From contig JAGTWJ010000002.1 in the NCBI GenBank assembly GCA_020064725.1, forward strand, positions 4,402,001 to 4,466,000: a stretch of 64,000 bases of DNA, given 5' to 3'. The DNA comes from Drechslerella dactyloides (lineage: Eukaryota > Ascomycota > Orbiliomycetes > Orbiliales > Orbiliaceae). A program made the position numbers and the translations under genes. Below the pieces are notes generated by a model. It saw nothing but the letters and a program-made list of their open reading frames with translations, made no database searches and was not told the DNA's origin. Positions 24,432-35,789 of the stretch are shown here, piece by piece. How positions within the stretch are numbered: position 1 is the stretch's first letter; each line of letters opens with the position of its first letter.

Positions 24432-26464
24432 ATGGCATCCAACCTTGATCGATCTCTTGATGAGATCCTTGACGACAAGAAGAAGGCCAGACGCAGCAGC
24501 AGCAAGAAGGCGGCCGGTCCTGTTGGCGGTGTCCGCAAACGCTCTGCGCGCATCGAACAAAAGAAGAAAGCAGCCCCACCTGCTCCCGCCGCTCCCGCCA
24601 AAAAGGCCGACAAGAAGGAGAAGACCGATACGAAAATCCAGGTCTCCAATCTCGTACGTACACGCTGTACCCGAATCGAATACAAAGACGTTTGCTAATC
24701 TGTTTTTCCAGCCTCTTGACGTCAATGAGGCAATGCTTCGTGTAAGTCCATGAGCGCCAAATCGCGCATCAACTATTTTACAGTACAACTTCTCTTCACC
24801 CGCATACACGCTTCACCGACGCGACTTTTACTGCATGGGATGATTCGTATTTCGGACGCTTTCTGGACTCGCTTCCAATAACCACATCAGCAATGGATCT
24901 TGGCCCATAAATAGAAATGGTGTCCTTGTTGACGCGTTTTCTGGTATTTTGTGGGTCACCAAGGCTGTGCTCACCGCCCATCGCTACGCCAGGAGTGGTT
25001 GAACTGGGGACCGTCAAACCTGACGGAAAGTGGCAATGATGCGAAGGTGGTGACACAACGTCTCGACCTCGGTATGCCGCTCGTATATCGAAGCTACCGA
25101 GGAGGAAACCGCCATTTGGGCGCGGCTGAAGACGTCAGTCGATCTGGCTCTTCCGGGTTAAGCGATGTGAACTTGAGGGAAGTCACATAAGTTGCCCTTA
25201 TTCTATCTACGAGATGGTCTTGGCCTGCTCGGTGCTGGATCAATGGTATACCGCCTGAGACAGCGCGAGTGAGAATGGGATATGGGCAATTGGTGAACGT
25301 GTCCTATCTCTCTGCCTCGTTGCCGTGGTGCGTTTCGAAGCTGTTGATCTATGGGACGTCGCAATGACTTGTGTTTTCGAAAGGTATGTACAGAAATCTG
25401 AAACCATCAGTTCAAGAGGCCACTATTCTAACGATCTCCATGTCTTAGGCTCTATGTGGGCGGATCGATCGCATTTGTCACGTCTTCTTGGTCACAGCTT
25501 CAGCTCGATACCATTGACCCACGCCGACTGGCAGACGACGTTCTACACTGCTAGATAAAGCCTCCCAGCTTTGCTGACATTTTCGTTGCCTGGCTGGACT
25601 GCATTGCCAACTTTGTTCTTCAACCCGGAAATATGATGCCAAATGCAACTCCCACATTTCGACTGTTGTCAACCTCCATATCCAACAGCGCGGTTCTAGA
25701 TAGGGTCAACTTTTGTCATAACAGGATGTCTAACGCGGTTCTACCTTGATTTTTCTCGGTTTATAGGAATACTTCACCAGCATCGTCGGTCCCATCAAGA
25801 AGTGCAACCTAGTCTACAAGGCCAACGGACAAAGCGCCGGTATCGCAACTATCGAATTCAACAAGCCTGGCCATGCAAACGTTGCGTTCGACCAATTCAA
25901 TGGACGTCTCGTTGATAATCGCCCTATGAAGGTTTGTTTTATTTGAAACTGGTGACCCTATATAGATTATATAGACTAATGAAATGCCCTCAGGTGGAAA
26001 TCATTGTTGACCCCAGCAAGGTCCCTCTCGCTGATCGCATAAGCGGCGCCCCGAAGCCAGCCCCTAAGGCCGCTTCCAAGGCTGCTGCCAGCAAACCGAA
26101 GCCTGTAACTGCCAATCCCCGTACTAACGGAACTGCTACCCGCGGCAATGCTCGTCGGGGTCGTGGCGGCCGTAAGGTTTCTAGCGGTTCGGGGGCAAAG
26201 AGAACCCCAAAGACTGTGGAGGAACTTGATCAAGAGATGGCCGATTACTACAAGGGAAGCGAGAATGCCGCGCCTGCAGCTGCCCCCACCGCTGCCGACA
26301 CTGCTGCCATGGAGGATCTGGTAAGCTTAGCACACCGTTCTGTTTCCTGATTTGGATCACGCTTTGACTGCGAATGACTTGGAAGCACTCTACGTCGACG
26401 ACGCAGCGAGAGAAAGGTCCGGCAGTTCTGTGGGGAATCATCAGCTAACGTTCACACCTAGTAA
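24432..26464 (+). CDS. YRA1: ALY/REF-type mRNA export adaptor Yra1
   Basis: Exons 24432-24653, 24712-24741, 25767-25931, 25994-26320 and 26462-26464 encode 248 residues. Yra1/ALY binds spliced nuclear mRNA, joins TREX and hands mRNA to the Mex67 exporter. Visible parts: an N-terminal REF box (LDRSLDEILDD), a basic Lys/Ala-rich linker, and one RRM at about 72-146 with RNP2 IQVSNL and RNP1 GIATIEF. Then comes an Arg/Gly-rich segment (RGNARRGRGGR) and the C-terminal REF box (TVEELDQEMADYY). The second exon is only 30 bases. The intron after it is 1025 bases with a good donor (GTAAGT), branch (TCTAACG) and acceptor (TTTATAG), very long for this genome. In the chosen model the last intron ends directly before the TAA. 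If that intron is retained, nine extra codons lead to a TGA at 26348. The AAAATGG start context is good. Confidence 0.93.
24742..25766 (+). other. Long intron inside the YRA1 RRM
   Basis: The 1025-base intron separates MLR from EYFTSIVGP in the RRM, which is continuous across the junction, so the boundaries are firm. It is roughly ten times longer than other introns in the window. Small frames inside it show no domain. The same ten bases, CGCGGTTCTA, occur twice near its 3' end, the second time overlapping the branch region. In yeast an oversized YRA1 intron serves autoregulation through inefficient splicing; by analogy this one may too. Confidence 0.8.
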
Positions 26465-29078
26465 ATGTCCATGCCTCTCCTGGCTTATGCTGGCTGTGTC
26501 CCATTGCACAAACACGCTTCGACTTATCGCTGCCATATAACGTTTTAATTCAGATACAGAACGAAAATACGCTGCTTTTTTTGACGTTCTATGTCATCAT
26601 TATCATTCTTGTTTCTCACCAGTATCGTTATCTTTCGCTTACGGCTCCGTTGGTTCAGTTATCCGCTCGTCAAGAAGGATCGTCCTTTACAATTCCTGCA
26701 CATATTTTAATCCGCCCCAACGCCGTCTTGTTCTTTTATCATCGGTGGGCACTTTCGGGGATCGCTGCGATTTTTGTCATGCTGTTTTATATGTCCTTAA
26801 TATGAAATCTCAGAAAAGGGGAGTTTGGCGTGGATACTATCGTTTTCCTTGTAGTTCCGCCCAGTGTGCGACGATGGTCGTGCTATCTGTGCCCAGTAGA
26901 TTCAAATAGCTATACATTTCATATGCTCTACGGGTAATTTCTGGGGTTTTTGACGTGCAAGCTTAGAAGTATATTCTCGCGGGAGACGTCGGGATTTGGA
27001 GATTTGAATACCATATACCGTTATATATGAAGCACATTCAGTATAATTCGTGAGCAAGGTCGATATCTAGCGCATTGGCCATGCCTATCTGCGGTAAATT
27101 TGTCCCCCGTCACTCCAAAGTGTTAATCGCCAATATTCTCTTTCGACAAGCGCAGAGCAAGCTTGGAGTAGACTTTATATATTGCACCATTCCAGCATAA
27201 CCATACATTCCTGAGTGTTCTGTGGCACCGACCAAGCGCTGACTCTTCGGAGCTTTCGTACATGGCCAGACCGTTGCGCGACTCGATTTACTGAATTCAT
27301 CAATACTATTACAAATGACGACAATTGCATGAATTCTCAAGAAACAGCTCATCTTGAATGGGGTTTAAGACGCAGCAGATAGGCAGTATACTAGTATGGC
27401 TAATTGATAGCTTAACCACATTATTGTCCAAGATATTGCCGACTGCCACCTATTCTATCTCCAAATCCCAATTTTGGGAATCAGATTCTCAATTTTGACT
27501 GCCTCCAAAATCAATTAACACCGGCGTTTGAGAGTGAGATGGATCCGAGAGCGATATATAAAAACTCTCACCTGCCAGTTACCCGTCAGATCGCCGGGAA
27601 CTGGTTACATCCGCTAGTAATGTAGCTGCGTGGAAACTACAAGGACGTGTCTTTATGCGAAAGATCTACTAAATATGGGTCTTGTACTAGTACACTTACT
27701 ACTGTGCGCTTAGGAATACGAAATAAAAGATGGGAACCATGTATAGTTTGTATACCGCAGCACTTTCTGACAGCATGTTAGTGGCGGTAGCAGTCGGCTG
27801 AGTCCCACAACTTCCACTGAGCGTAAAACTGTCCGAGATTTATATAAATACTTACTTGGTTATGGTCTAGAACTATTGAGGTTGTGGCGAGTGTTAATTG
27901 TTAACGCTGTGCCGGTCGAATGTCACGCACCGAGTATTTAAGCCAACATTTTATCATTCATAGTGCTGCCTCCACACTTTACAATACACGAATCCAGTGT
28001 TGAGGGCAAAGCCTGACAGCTCATGATTATATTAGTGACTGAAACACAACGCTCTGTTCCATGATCAAAAGGCATAACAACCCAGGTTTCAAATATCAAA
28101 TTTTTAAAGGTCTGTAGGGAGACCGCCTGATCGCATCGATTCCAGTTGGAGACCTCAATTGTGTCCGTTCTTTCCGAAACCCAACACGTCTTTAGCCAAT
28201 GTCCAACTATGTCGCGTTTTATCACGAAAAGCTTAGCACACATTTGGTATTCAGCAAAGCAAAAAGGTTTCAACAGAGAGACTCCGGTGTTTTAATGCAA
28301 TCAACGTGGGTGATATCAACGTTGAATTGACTATGGCGAGCTTCCGTTTGATCAATTGAATTCGCCGAAGTATGAGTTGTTGGGCACGAAGCCCGTCGAA
28401 ACTCTCTGTGCGAGGGTGATTTGAGGCGCCTGTCTAGTTGTATCGCAGATCGGAAAACGTGCATATCCTGAAAAAGTTGAGGATGCTAAGATAATGACAA
28501 ATACTTGCGCTGCCGCAAAGATATTTATGTACTAGACTGCGCCAAATTTTGTCTGCTCATCACGGATGTTCGGCTCATTTGCATTGAGAAGCTGTGTCTT
28601 ATGAACCTCACGTCTGGGTAGTATAGCGGGTATGAATAACTCGACGTCACGCGGCCACGGTAGAAAAATGATCTGCCACAAACTGCGAGTGCAGCGCAGC
28701 GGCCTGTGCCTTCACAATCGTACCTGAGGCTTACGTATACTCTGATCTGATAATAGAATCTAGTAATGTAGATCGGCCCGAAGGACATGAGGGAGACCCG
28801 GAAACCCTTTCCGATGACAAGCTTGGGTCCCATGGCTTTTATTATAAAGGATCCTTGGCTCCTCATTCTGACGTGATTGTCCGCATAGCTATCCATATCC
28901 AAGTTCGTACACAGCTAGCCTCATTCCGTTGAGATTCATCGAGATTTTGAGATTGCGCAATTTATTTCTTCAATCAAGTTTGAAATTCTAGTGTCGCTGA
29001 GTACCGCAGTTCGAATTCTTGTCGGATATCTAAGTACACATTATTTTACTTTTTTTTTGACCTATCTTACTGGACAAG
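26465..29078. other. Intergenic region between YRA1 and the secreted paralogues
   Basis: About 2.6 kb, AT-rich. The first 400 bases are the T-rich 3' flank of YRA1. Open frames up to about 125 codons on the minus strand (27938-28902) lack signal peptides, domains or clean splice sites, so I annotate no gene. Confidence 0.5.
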
Positions 29079-30612
29079 ATGCCGATGCTTTCTGTGATCT
29101 CAATCGCAGTGTTGATCACTGGATCCTTGGCCCAATATGAGGTCAGCTTCACCCGAATCGTATATCATTTGATATGCATATTGCGCTTCGAAGTTATATA
29201 TTGTAGTTATGTGGCTGAATTGTGCTAACATAAGATGGATATATTTGTAGACTACTAAAAGCGCATCTTCAATGCCCATGTCGGAGACAGCAGTAAGTAC
29301 CACACTCATTTACTGGTCTTTTACATGAAAGACCAACCAGTGTCAATAATTTGTAAACATACATTTGCATCTGGACGCTGATTTTTCATGGGATATATAT
29401 AGGCACACAAAGTTTCCACGTATGCCACCGGCACCGAGAATACTTGGGGAGCTGCCAGCACGTCAATGACGGCTGAGTGGACGAATACCTGGACCGCGGC
29501 CGCCGATACGGCATCGTATCCCGCGTCGCAATGGACCCCTTCCGCGGAGATGACGACTGCCCACCCACAGGTGATATAAAGCCTCATTGATGCATCCCTT
29601 AATTTAGGATAAATATCGGCCTGTGGTGCGATAGCTAATCAATTTGACTTATCTGGCATATTAGTCGACATATCCTGCGATGGAGCCTCATAAGGGGAGT
29701 CACGGCAGCGGCTATGGCCATGGCGGTCCCATGATGAAACACCACATGGGAAAGAATGTCCAATGTGTCAATGTCCCTGTAAAGATGGACTCCGGCTCTA
29801 CCCTCATGGAGATTCAGAATTACATTTCCAGCATGGATATGATGCACAACCACACCATCAATCAGTACGGATGCTTCCAGGTTGACTGCATCGGCATGTA
29901 CGGCGCCTTGAAACTTTGCAATCTCAAGGAAAAGACCGAGACTGCCGTCATCACCGCCGAGGATGTCCGGATGGCGCTCATGAAGCTCATGAAGAAGTTC
30001 CGTCCCAACTGGATGATGGATCGCGTTTACACGTTCCTGAACTCCGATGCCCTCGTTATGTCTGGATGCGGCATGGGTGAGAATATGGGCCACATGGGAG
30101 GCGAGTACGGAGGCAAAGGTGGTATGGGTTGGGGAATGAAAGGTGGCATGGAAGGTGGCTATGAGGGCATGGGCAGCATGGAAGCACCATCGATGACCAC
30201 GGCTGCTGGGATGGAGATGCCCACTGAAAGCGGAAAGACGGGATGGGGTGACGAGAAGGAGTGGGGCATGAAGCGTGGGAAAGATATGCCGCATGAGAAG
30301 ATGCATACGGCTATGTCCTGCGACAGGGTCACTGGCGTGGTCGTCGATACAATGAAGGGATGGGCGCTCGCGATCGATGGTTTGAAGAAAGGTATGGACG
30401 CCCGTATGAGGCCTATGCACATGAATCGATCCATGACAACTATGTCTGCGACTCCTGCACCTACCTGCCAAACAGCCACGAATTATATGGCTGGAGAATG
30501 TAGGAACTCTTCCTCCTGCACAACGTCCTGGTATCACGTCTTGCCGCGCCCTACGAACACCCATATGATGGATGAATCGATGCGGATGCCCACTCAGACA
30601 CCACCATATTAG
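29079..30612 (+). CDS. Secreted Met/Gly/His-rich protein (paralogue A)
   Basis: Four exons (29079-29141, 29251-29292, 29403-29570, 29665-30612), all joined in phase 0, encode 406 residues. Exon 1 is a signal peptide (MLSVISIAVLITGSLAQ). Exon 3 is Thr/Ser/Ala/Trp-rich. Exon 4 holds a cysteine-pattern domain that matches the next gene downstream: GCFQVDCIG, then LKLCN, a helix with KLMKKFR, SGC, GWALAID, and near the end AGECRNSSSC. Between the fifth cysteine and GWALAID this copy carries an insert dense in Met, Gly and some His (GHMGGEYGGKGGMGWGMKGG). About 49 of 406 residues are Met. I know no named family. The Met/His content suggests binding of soft metals such as copper, as an inference from composition. 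Splicing puts the signal peptide on an otherwise leaderless frame, which supports the model. Confidence 0.75.
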
Positions 30613-32412
30613 AGTAGTGGGTATTGATATCCCGAAAGAGATCTCATAGATCTCTGGTGGACGTCGCAGTCTTTCCTACTGACGCATATTGCGCTCTATA
30701 ATCGTGGAAATATTCGAAATTGGGACATCCACAAATTTACAGATAGTATACAGTCTGCACCGGAGGTATTACTATTCTTGCCCTATTTCCTGCGCCCTGA
30801 ATTCGACTTTTCATTTGATTTCTTTGAGACGGAGACAGTCCTAAATTGTTCGTACTTATTGCTCTTTCATCGAGTATATACTCAAGTTTGTATATTATTA
30901 TCGGTAAATTGGAACCTGTGGCAATTCATTCAGAAATCTCCGGAAATACATCGACGCGTATCAAGTATGTAGAATTTTTGTCCAGATCGTAATCGAAATC
31001 AACCTTCTGGATTTAAAAGGATATTTAAATAGATCCATTCGCGATGCCTTAGTCGGAGAGTATGAAGAGCGCCTAAAGTAACTAACGTAGCTGAAGATCT
31101 ATGTCGCAAATAGCCTCAATATTACACGAAGTCCCCTATCACGTAAATTTGATACTAACCGCGAGACCAATACTAACATTTTATGTCCAGTCTGTATCCT
31201 TCGAATTTTGAGACCCGCAAATACATAGACGACGTGGAGGTTGTCCCAATCCCAGAAATACGTAAGCCAACAATGTGGTAGACAACTATGCAGTCATATC
31301 TCTCTGTAGGGTCGTGTCAGAGAACCTGATTCCAGAGACGCACGCCTGTTAGCTAAGTTACCTAGGTAGTTTCTTTGCCCAATATTTCAACTTGCTATGG
31401 CGTAACTTGTGCAATTCGACCTGTGTTGGAAAGCACTTAACGACAAGGTGAGAGAGCGTGCAGCAGGACATCCAACAAATACAACATATTGGTAGGCGCG
31501 TTAAGATGTTAACTTGCGCCACAGGCCTGCGTCCAGTTCCCTACGGAAGGTGCCTCTAATGTTAACCCCTTGGACGTGGGAAGCTAGTCAAATGCACGCT
31601 TCCCACGCGTTTCAGGATATCGGGAGGTACCGATTTATAACTTATGTAGCTTCCTGTGCCGGATTTTAATAAGTTAGCGGCTGCAGCGTGGAACAAAACC
31701 ACTGATATCTTATAAGTCCAGTTTCCAATCGCGAGTGCTCTGGAAACCCTGTTTTATGCATGGAATCTAAGTTCTAACGACCTGGGGTGGTGGCATAGAT
31801 AATGTTAACCCTCGTGAGCGGCCTGGAAATTTGATCCTATAGGCCTAGGGATTCACTTAACGTAGTCAGTTATTTAGTAAGCTGTCGTCGTTTGTCTCAA
31901 GGCCGGCCAAGTAAGGAAGTGGCGCAAGCCTTTACCTCCTTTCTTTGGCCTCTTGATGAGGTTTAGAGCTATATACACCGAGGTCCCTTGTATTGCGCCT
32001 AACGGAGCCATGTTCGAATGGAAATGCGATGCTGGTATTATAAATTATGATGCTCAGAGCTCAGCCTCTTTGAGCAACATGATTAATATGCGCCGCAAAC
32101 ATGTGATAGTTAATTCACTTGATGTCAATGCATTAATGTCGGTATGAAGCGGCAGGCCAAACTCCATGATCGATCCGGTGCGCTGTATCCGTTTTGTAGT
32201 GCTTAATATTTTGGCGGCCGCATAATTGGTGGTAACTCGGTAAATTCACAGGCGATAGATCAAAGATATTGTCGAACTTCGAACTAAGGGGCCTCGAAAA
32301 CAGGAGATATAATCGCGCGTGTTACTTTCAATCGATATATTTTCCCGGTGAATGGGACCGACTCACCTCCGCGGTGTATAGTTTCCGGGTTTTTGACTTC
32401 AACGTGGTCGAT
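30613..32412. other. Intergenic region between the two paralogues
   Basis: About 1.8 kb, AT-rich. It probably contains the 3' flank of paralogue A and the promoter of paralogue B. No coding region supported. Confidence 0.5.
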
Positions 32413-33252
32413 ATGCGCGGCTGGGACCTCAGATATGGAATAGTATTGACGTCGGGTATCCTCATGGCGCTGGTAGCCTTAGTCTCGACTCAAGGGCGTA
32501 TGGCCGCGAAGTCGCCAGCGCATCGTATCGAGCCTGCTATGGCTCCTACGGAAACTATACCGCCCAAGCAGCATGGCCACAGCCCACCTTCGACACCACA
32601 CCGCAAACACTCGAAGCGTCAAGTGCCAGTCTATATCACATATGACAACCCTAACAATACTCTGTCTACCTACGCTGCACGGAATATCGCAGGTCAGGAG
32701 CTAAAGTGCTATCGCATAGCTGCTCACAGCACCCGCGGCCCCAAGCTCGAGGACCTCCACAACTGGCTCGAGGACCCGGCCAGGAAGCTGAATCGGATGC
32801 CATACATCATCGACAAACCCGGCTGTTTCCAGGTATCCTGCATCGGCGACCGCGGCAGTCTCAAGCTATGCAACAAACGGGATCATCCATCCTACATGTT
32901 CTACAAAGCGAACGACATCTACGAGGAGGTTTACGCTCTGGCTCGCAAGTTCCGCAAATGGGAGGCGAATCTTCGCTGGTTGGAGATTGATCCCCAGGGT
33001 TACCCGCCTGAGTATTGGCGTTTCCTAGTCACGGATGGTAACTGCGACGATAGATACGCGGAGGAAGCGGAAAGGACGATGCAGGACAGGGTGTTCTCCG
33101 ACAGAGCGGGCGACGGCTGGGCGATTCAGATCGATCAGCCGCAGAGCGAAACGCCGTGTAACGAATCGAACAATTTCGTGGCTGGAGATTGTCGGTGGAC
33201 GGACCCGCCGACGTGTAGTTGGCCGTATGAGGTTGAGATTCCTCTATGGTGA
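32413..33252 (+). CDS. Secreted cysteine-pattern protein (paralogue B)
   Basis: One exon of 279 residues. The start at 32413 gives a signal peptide (MRGWDLRYGIVLTSGILMAL, cut near 28). An upstream in-frame Met at 32269 would bury it, so I reject that start. After a Pro/His-rich linker ending in KHSKRQ, a possible Kex2-like site, comes the domain shared with paralogue A. It has a lone Cys (LKC), GCFQVSCIG, LKLCN, a helix with LARKFRKW, DGNC, GWAIQID, PCNES, and AGDCRWTDPPTC. The order and spacing of these match paralogue A, but the Met/Gly-rich insert is absent. Tandem duplication is the simplest origin. Function unknown; secretion and paired cysteines would fit an effector-like or surface protein. 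Confidence 0.8.
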   Translation: MRGWDLRYGIVLTSGILMALVALVSTQGRMAAKSPAHRIEPAMAPTETIPPKQHGHSPPSTPHRKHSKRQVPVYITYDNPNNTLSTYAARNIAGQELKCYRIAAHSTRGPKLEDLHNWLEDPARKLNRMPYIIDKPGCFQVSCIGDRGSLKLCNKRDHPSYMFYKANDIYEEVYALARKFRKWEANLRWLEIDPQGYPPEYWRFLVTDGNCDDRYAEEAERTMQDRVFSDRAGDGWAIQIDQPQSETPCNESNNFVAGDCRWTDPPTCSWPYEVEIPLW

Positions 33253-33730
33253 TATTCTATGCGCGCGTTCAGTCTCGGGGCCACTGCAGGGCGTGTTATC
33301 ATCCTGGGGCCTCGTGGAGGTGAGGGCGGTGGCTTGGTCTAGTCACACTAGCTTGCTACAAGCTTCCGTGGCCTTGTGTTCAATTTGTAAACTTAGCTTG
33401 AGGATTAGATTTGTTTGTAGGTGTGTTCTCATGAATGCTATTGCATTTCCGTATCGATCGCTTGAAGTTATACACAACGAGGCAGCGATGGGATATGCCA
33501 CCAGACGCTTGATTCGTCCACCAAAAAAGTCTTGTAGACGATACACGCCACGTCCATACCCGCAAATTTTGATGTTTACAGATCATAGCTCCTACTCGGC
33601 AGAGTTCAATTAGTCTCATTTGGCAATGTTGTAAAGTTGATACAATCGAATGTGAGCTTACCATCATAGACGGTCAATTCTCTGCATAACACGAATTCCC
33701 AACTCCCTGAAAGATATCTTTGCGAATCGT
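33253..33730. other. Convergent intergenic region
   Basis: The 3' flanks of paralogue B (plus) and OST4 (minus). A frame running through 33035-33613 on the plus strand is a shifted reading of paralogue B and its flank, and is not a gene. Confidence 0.55.
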
Positions 33731-33850
33731 TTATTCCAACCGATTATTTGCCCCCGCATTCACAGCAAGGAAGTGGTAGAGCACAATGAGGCCCATCATG
33801 ACGCTGCCGAGGAAGATGGTAAGCGAGTTGAGCTCGACGTCGGTGATCAT
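33731..33850 (-). CDS. OST4: Oligosaccharyltransferase subunit OST4 (39-residue microprotein)
   Basis: A 39-residue single-exon frame of the kind easily missed because of its size. The sequence starts MITDVELNSLTIFLGSVMMG and continues LIVLYHFLAVNAG. Its N-terminus and single membrane helix match Ost4p, the 36-residue subunit of the yeast oligosaccharyltransferase: MI-D--LNSL, then VMM-LIV-YH. Ost4 sits in the ER membrane and holds the Stt3 catalytic subunit together with Ost3/Ost6 during N-glycosylation. The whole protein is one membrane helix (about residues 8-31) with short polar ends. It is divergent from TMA46, with 517 bases between the starts. There is no intron in the coding part. Confidence 0.92.
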   Translation of the reverse strand: MITDVELNSLTIFLGSVMMGLIVLYHFLAVNAGANNRLE

Positions 33851-34367
33851 TCTCGCGGCGGTTCGTGGAACGTGTAGAATAGGCAGCGGTCGTCTCGGGT
33901 GGTCACTTTAAGCCGTCGGGCTTCGCAATTGACAGTGGAGGCGGACGGAGGTTGTAGATGGTGATTGATGTCGTGTCGATGGTTCTTCGGCGCGTGGTTC
34001 AAGGTGACGGAAGTGGGTTACGTGGAGCGAGCCGATAGAAATTGCCGAATATAGTAATTATATGAACTTCCGGATATGGGAATTTTAATTTTCTCCACAA
34101 GATGCTAAACTAGCCTTTTGGCCTAGACAACAGCCCTCGACTTGCTCATTCGCCGCCCACTCGACCACAGCTCGACGACATCCCATCACGATAGCATTCC
34201 GACACCGAATACCCCTGGAGTGGACGTGTACACCACGATACGGCATCCTAATATCTCTCCACCGGCCCGGCCGAGCTCTCACGACTCCTACCTACGCCGA
34301 ATCGAATCGAAGCCGCACGAGACTTAGCAGCGTAGCTATAGAGGCTCGAGCTTAACACACCGCCAGG
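33851..34367. promoter_or_regulatory. Divergent promoter region OST4 / TMA46
   Basis: The 517 bases between two divergent starts must carry both promoters. GC content rises near both genes with an AT-rich dip near 34050-34100. I see no certain TATA box. Confidence 0.4.
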
Positions 34368-35789
34368 ATGCCGCCGAAGAAGGCAGACCCCAAGCGGGCG
34401 CAGAAGATCGTGGATGATAAGGTCTGCACTCGATCGTTACATACTATATCACCACTTGGGCTTTGCCAGCGACACAGGCTAACTGACCGCCCTCGACCTA
34501 GACATTTGGCATGAAAAACGTACCAACCCCCACCTCGCGCCAAACCCGACGACCCATCTAATCGGCCTCCCTGCAGAAAAAAGGCGGCAAAGCGCAAAAA
34601 CACATCCAGCAAATTCAATCACAAGCCGTAAATGGCGTCTCGCCAGAGGAGAAGAAGAAGGCCGCAGAAAAGGCCGCGCGAGCGGCGGAGAAGAAGGCCG
34701 CAGACGACGCAAAGAAGGAGGCGGCCGCGCTGTTCAAGCCGATGCAAGTGCAGAAGATACCGTTCGGCGTTGACCCAAAGTCCGTTGTGTGCGTGTTCTT
34801 CAAACAGGGGACATGCGAGAAGGGTAGGTAGCCATCTTTCCTTTCTTCATCCAACACCGAGACGCTCCGCCTCAAATGAGCGAGGGCGGCGCAAATGAGG
34901 ACGTTTTCTGGATTGGCTGTTGGATTCTGACTTTCTACGTATCAATGCGTCGGGTGTACGGCATGCAGGCAAAAAGTGCAAATTCTCCCATGACCTCAGC
35001 ATTGAACGCAAGACCGAAAAGCGGTCCCTCTACGATAATGGCGAAGGGTCTTCTGGAGCCGCCAACGAAAAGCAGGAAACATCCGAGAACTGGGACGAGG
35101 AAAAGCTGCGGGAAGTCGTGCTTTCGAAACACGGCAACCCCAAGACGACAACGGATATCGTCTGCCGGTACTTTATCAAGGCTATCGAGGATGGCAAGTA
35201 CGGCTGGTTTTGGGTTTGTATGTACCCTCATTGCCCCGTCGCAACAGCTACACTATGGATGCACACACCACATACCAAATGGATCAGGACGATTGGTTAA
35301 TGGAATGAATGAATTACGATAGGTCCCAACAACGGCGACCAGTGCAAATACCGCCACACCCTACCCCCCGGCTTCGTCGTGAAAACCTCCGCCCAACGCC
35401 TCGCCGAGAAGGAAGAGCTCGAGAAAAACCCAAACCGCACACTAACCCTCGAAGACTTCCTGGAAACCGAGCGCCACAAACTCACCGGCACGCTAACCCC
35501 CGTCACCGAAGAAACCTTCAAAAAATGGAAAACAGAACGCCTGTCCAAAAAGGCCGCCGAGGAGGAACTGCGGCGCAAAAAGGAGGAAACAGGCCGCGAG
35601 CTCTTCGAGAAGGGCGGCTGGGAGGACGACGACAGCGAGGCCGAGAGCAGCAGCGAGGAGGAGGAGGTCGAGGGCAAGGGAAAGGGTCGCGCAGATGTCT
35701 GGGACCTCGAACAGCTGCGCAAGGAGACCGAGGCCGCGGAAGAGGAGGCCGAAGCCGAGAGAATACGGCTTGGCGGCGCGTTAGATTGA
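34368..35789 (+). CDS. TMA46: Translation machinery-associated CCCH protein Tma46 (ZC3H15/DFRP1)
   Basis: Exons 34368-34421, 34502-34519, 34577-34823, 34969-35217 and 35323-35789 encode 344 residues, the normal length. Tma46/DFRP1 binds the developmentally regulated GTPase of the Rbg/DRG family and associates with ribosomes. The N-terminus ([18 protein letters not shown], then [14 protein letters not shown]) is the family signature. It is built from three exons, the second only 18 bases. Two CCCH zinc fingers follow: C-x8-C-x5-C-x3-H ending [11 protein letters not shown], and a second from [11 protein letters not shown] to [12 protein letters not shown]. An intron interrupts each. The DFRP region follows ([12 protein letters not shown], and VTEETFKKW). 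The C-terminus is acidic with a coiled-coil tendency. All splice sites are GT-AG with consistent phase. It is convergent with UPF3, with 479 bases between the stops. Confidence 0.94.

Noticed and set aside
29635..30564. 309-codon minus-strand frame opposite paralogue A
   Set aside because: A His-rich shadow of the Met-rich coding strand; no start context or domain, while the plus strand has signal peptide and matching paralogue.
33035..33613. 192-codon plus-strand frame at the end of paralogue B
   Set aside because: Alternative phase of the same exon running into its 3' flank.
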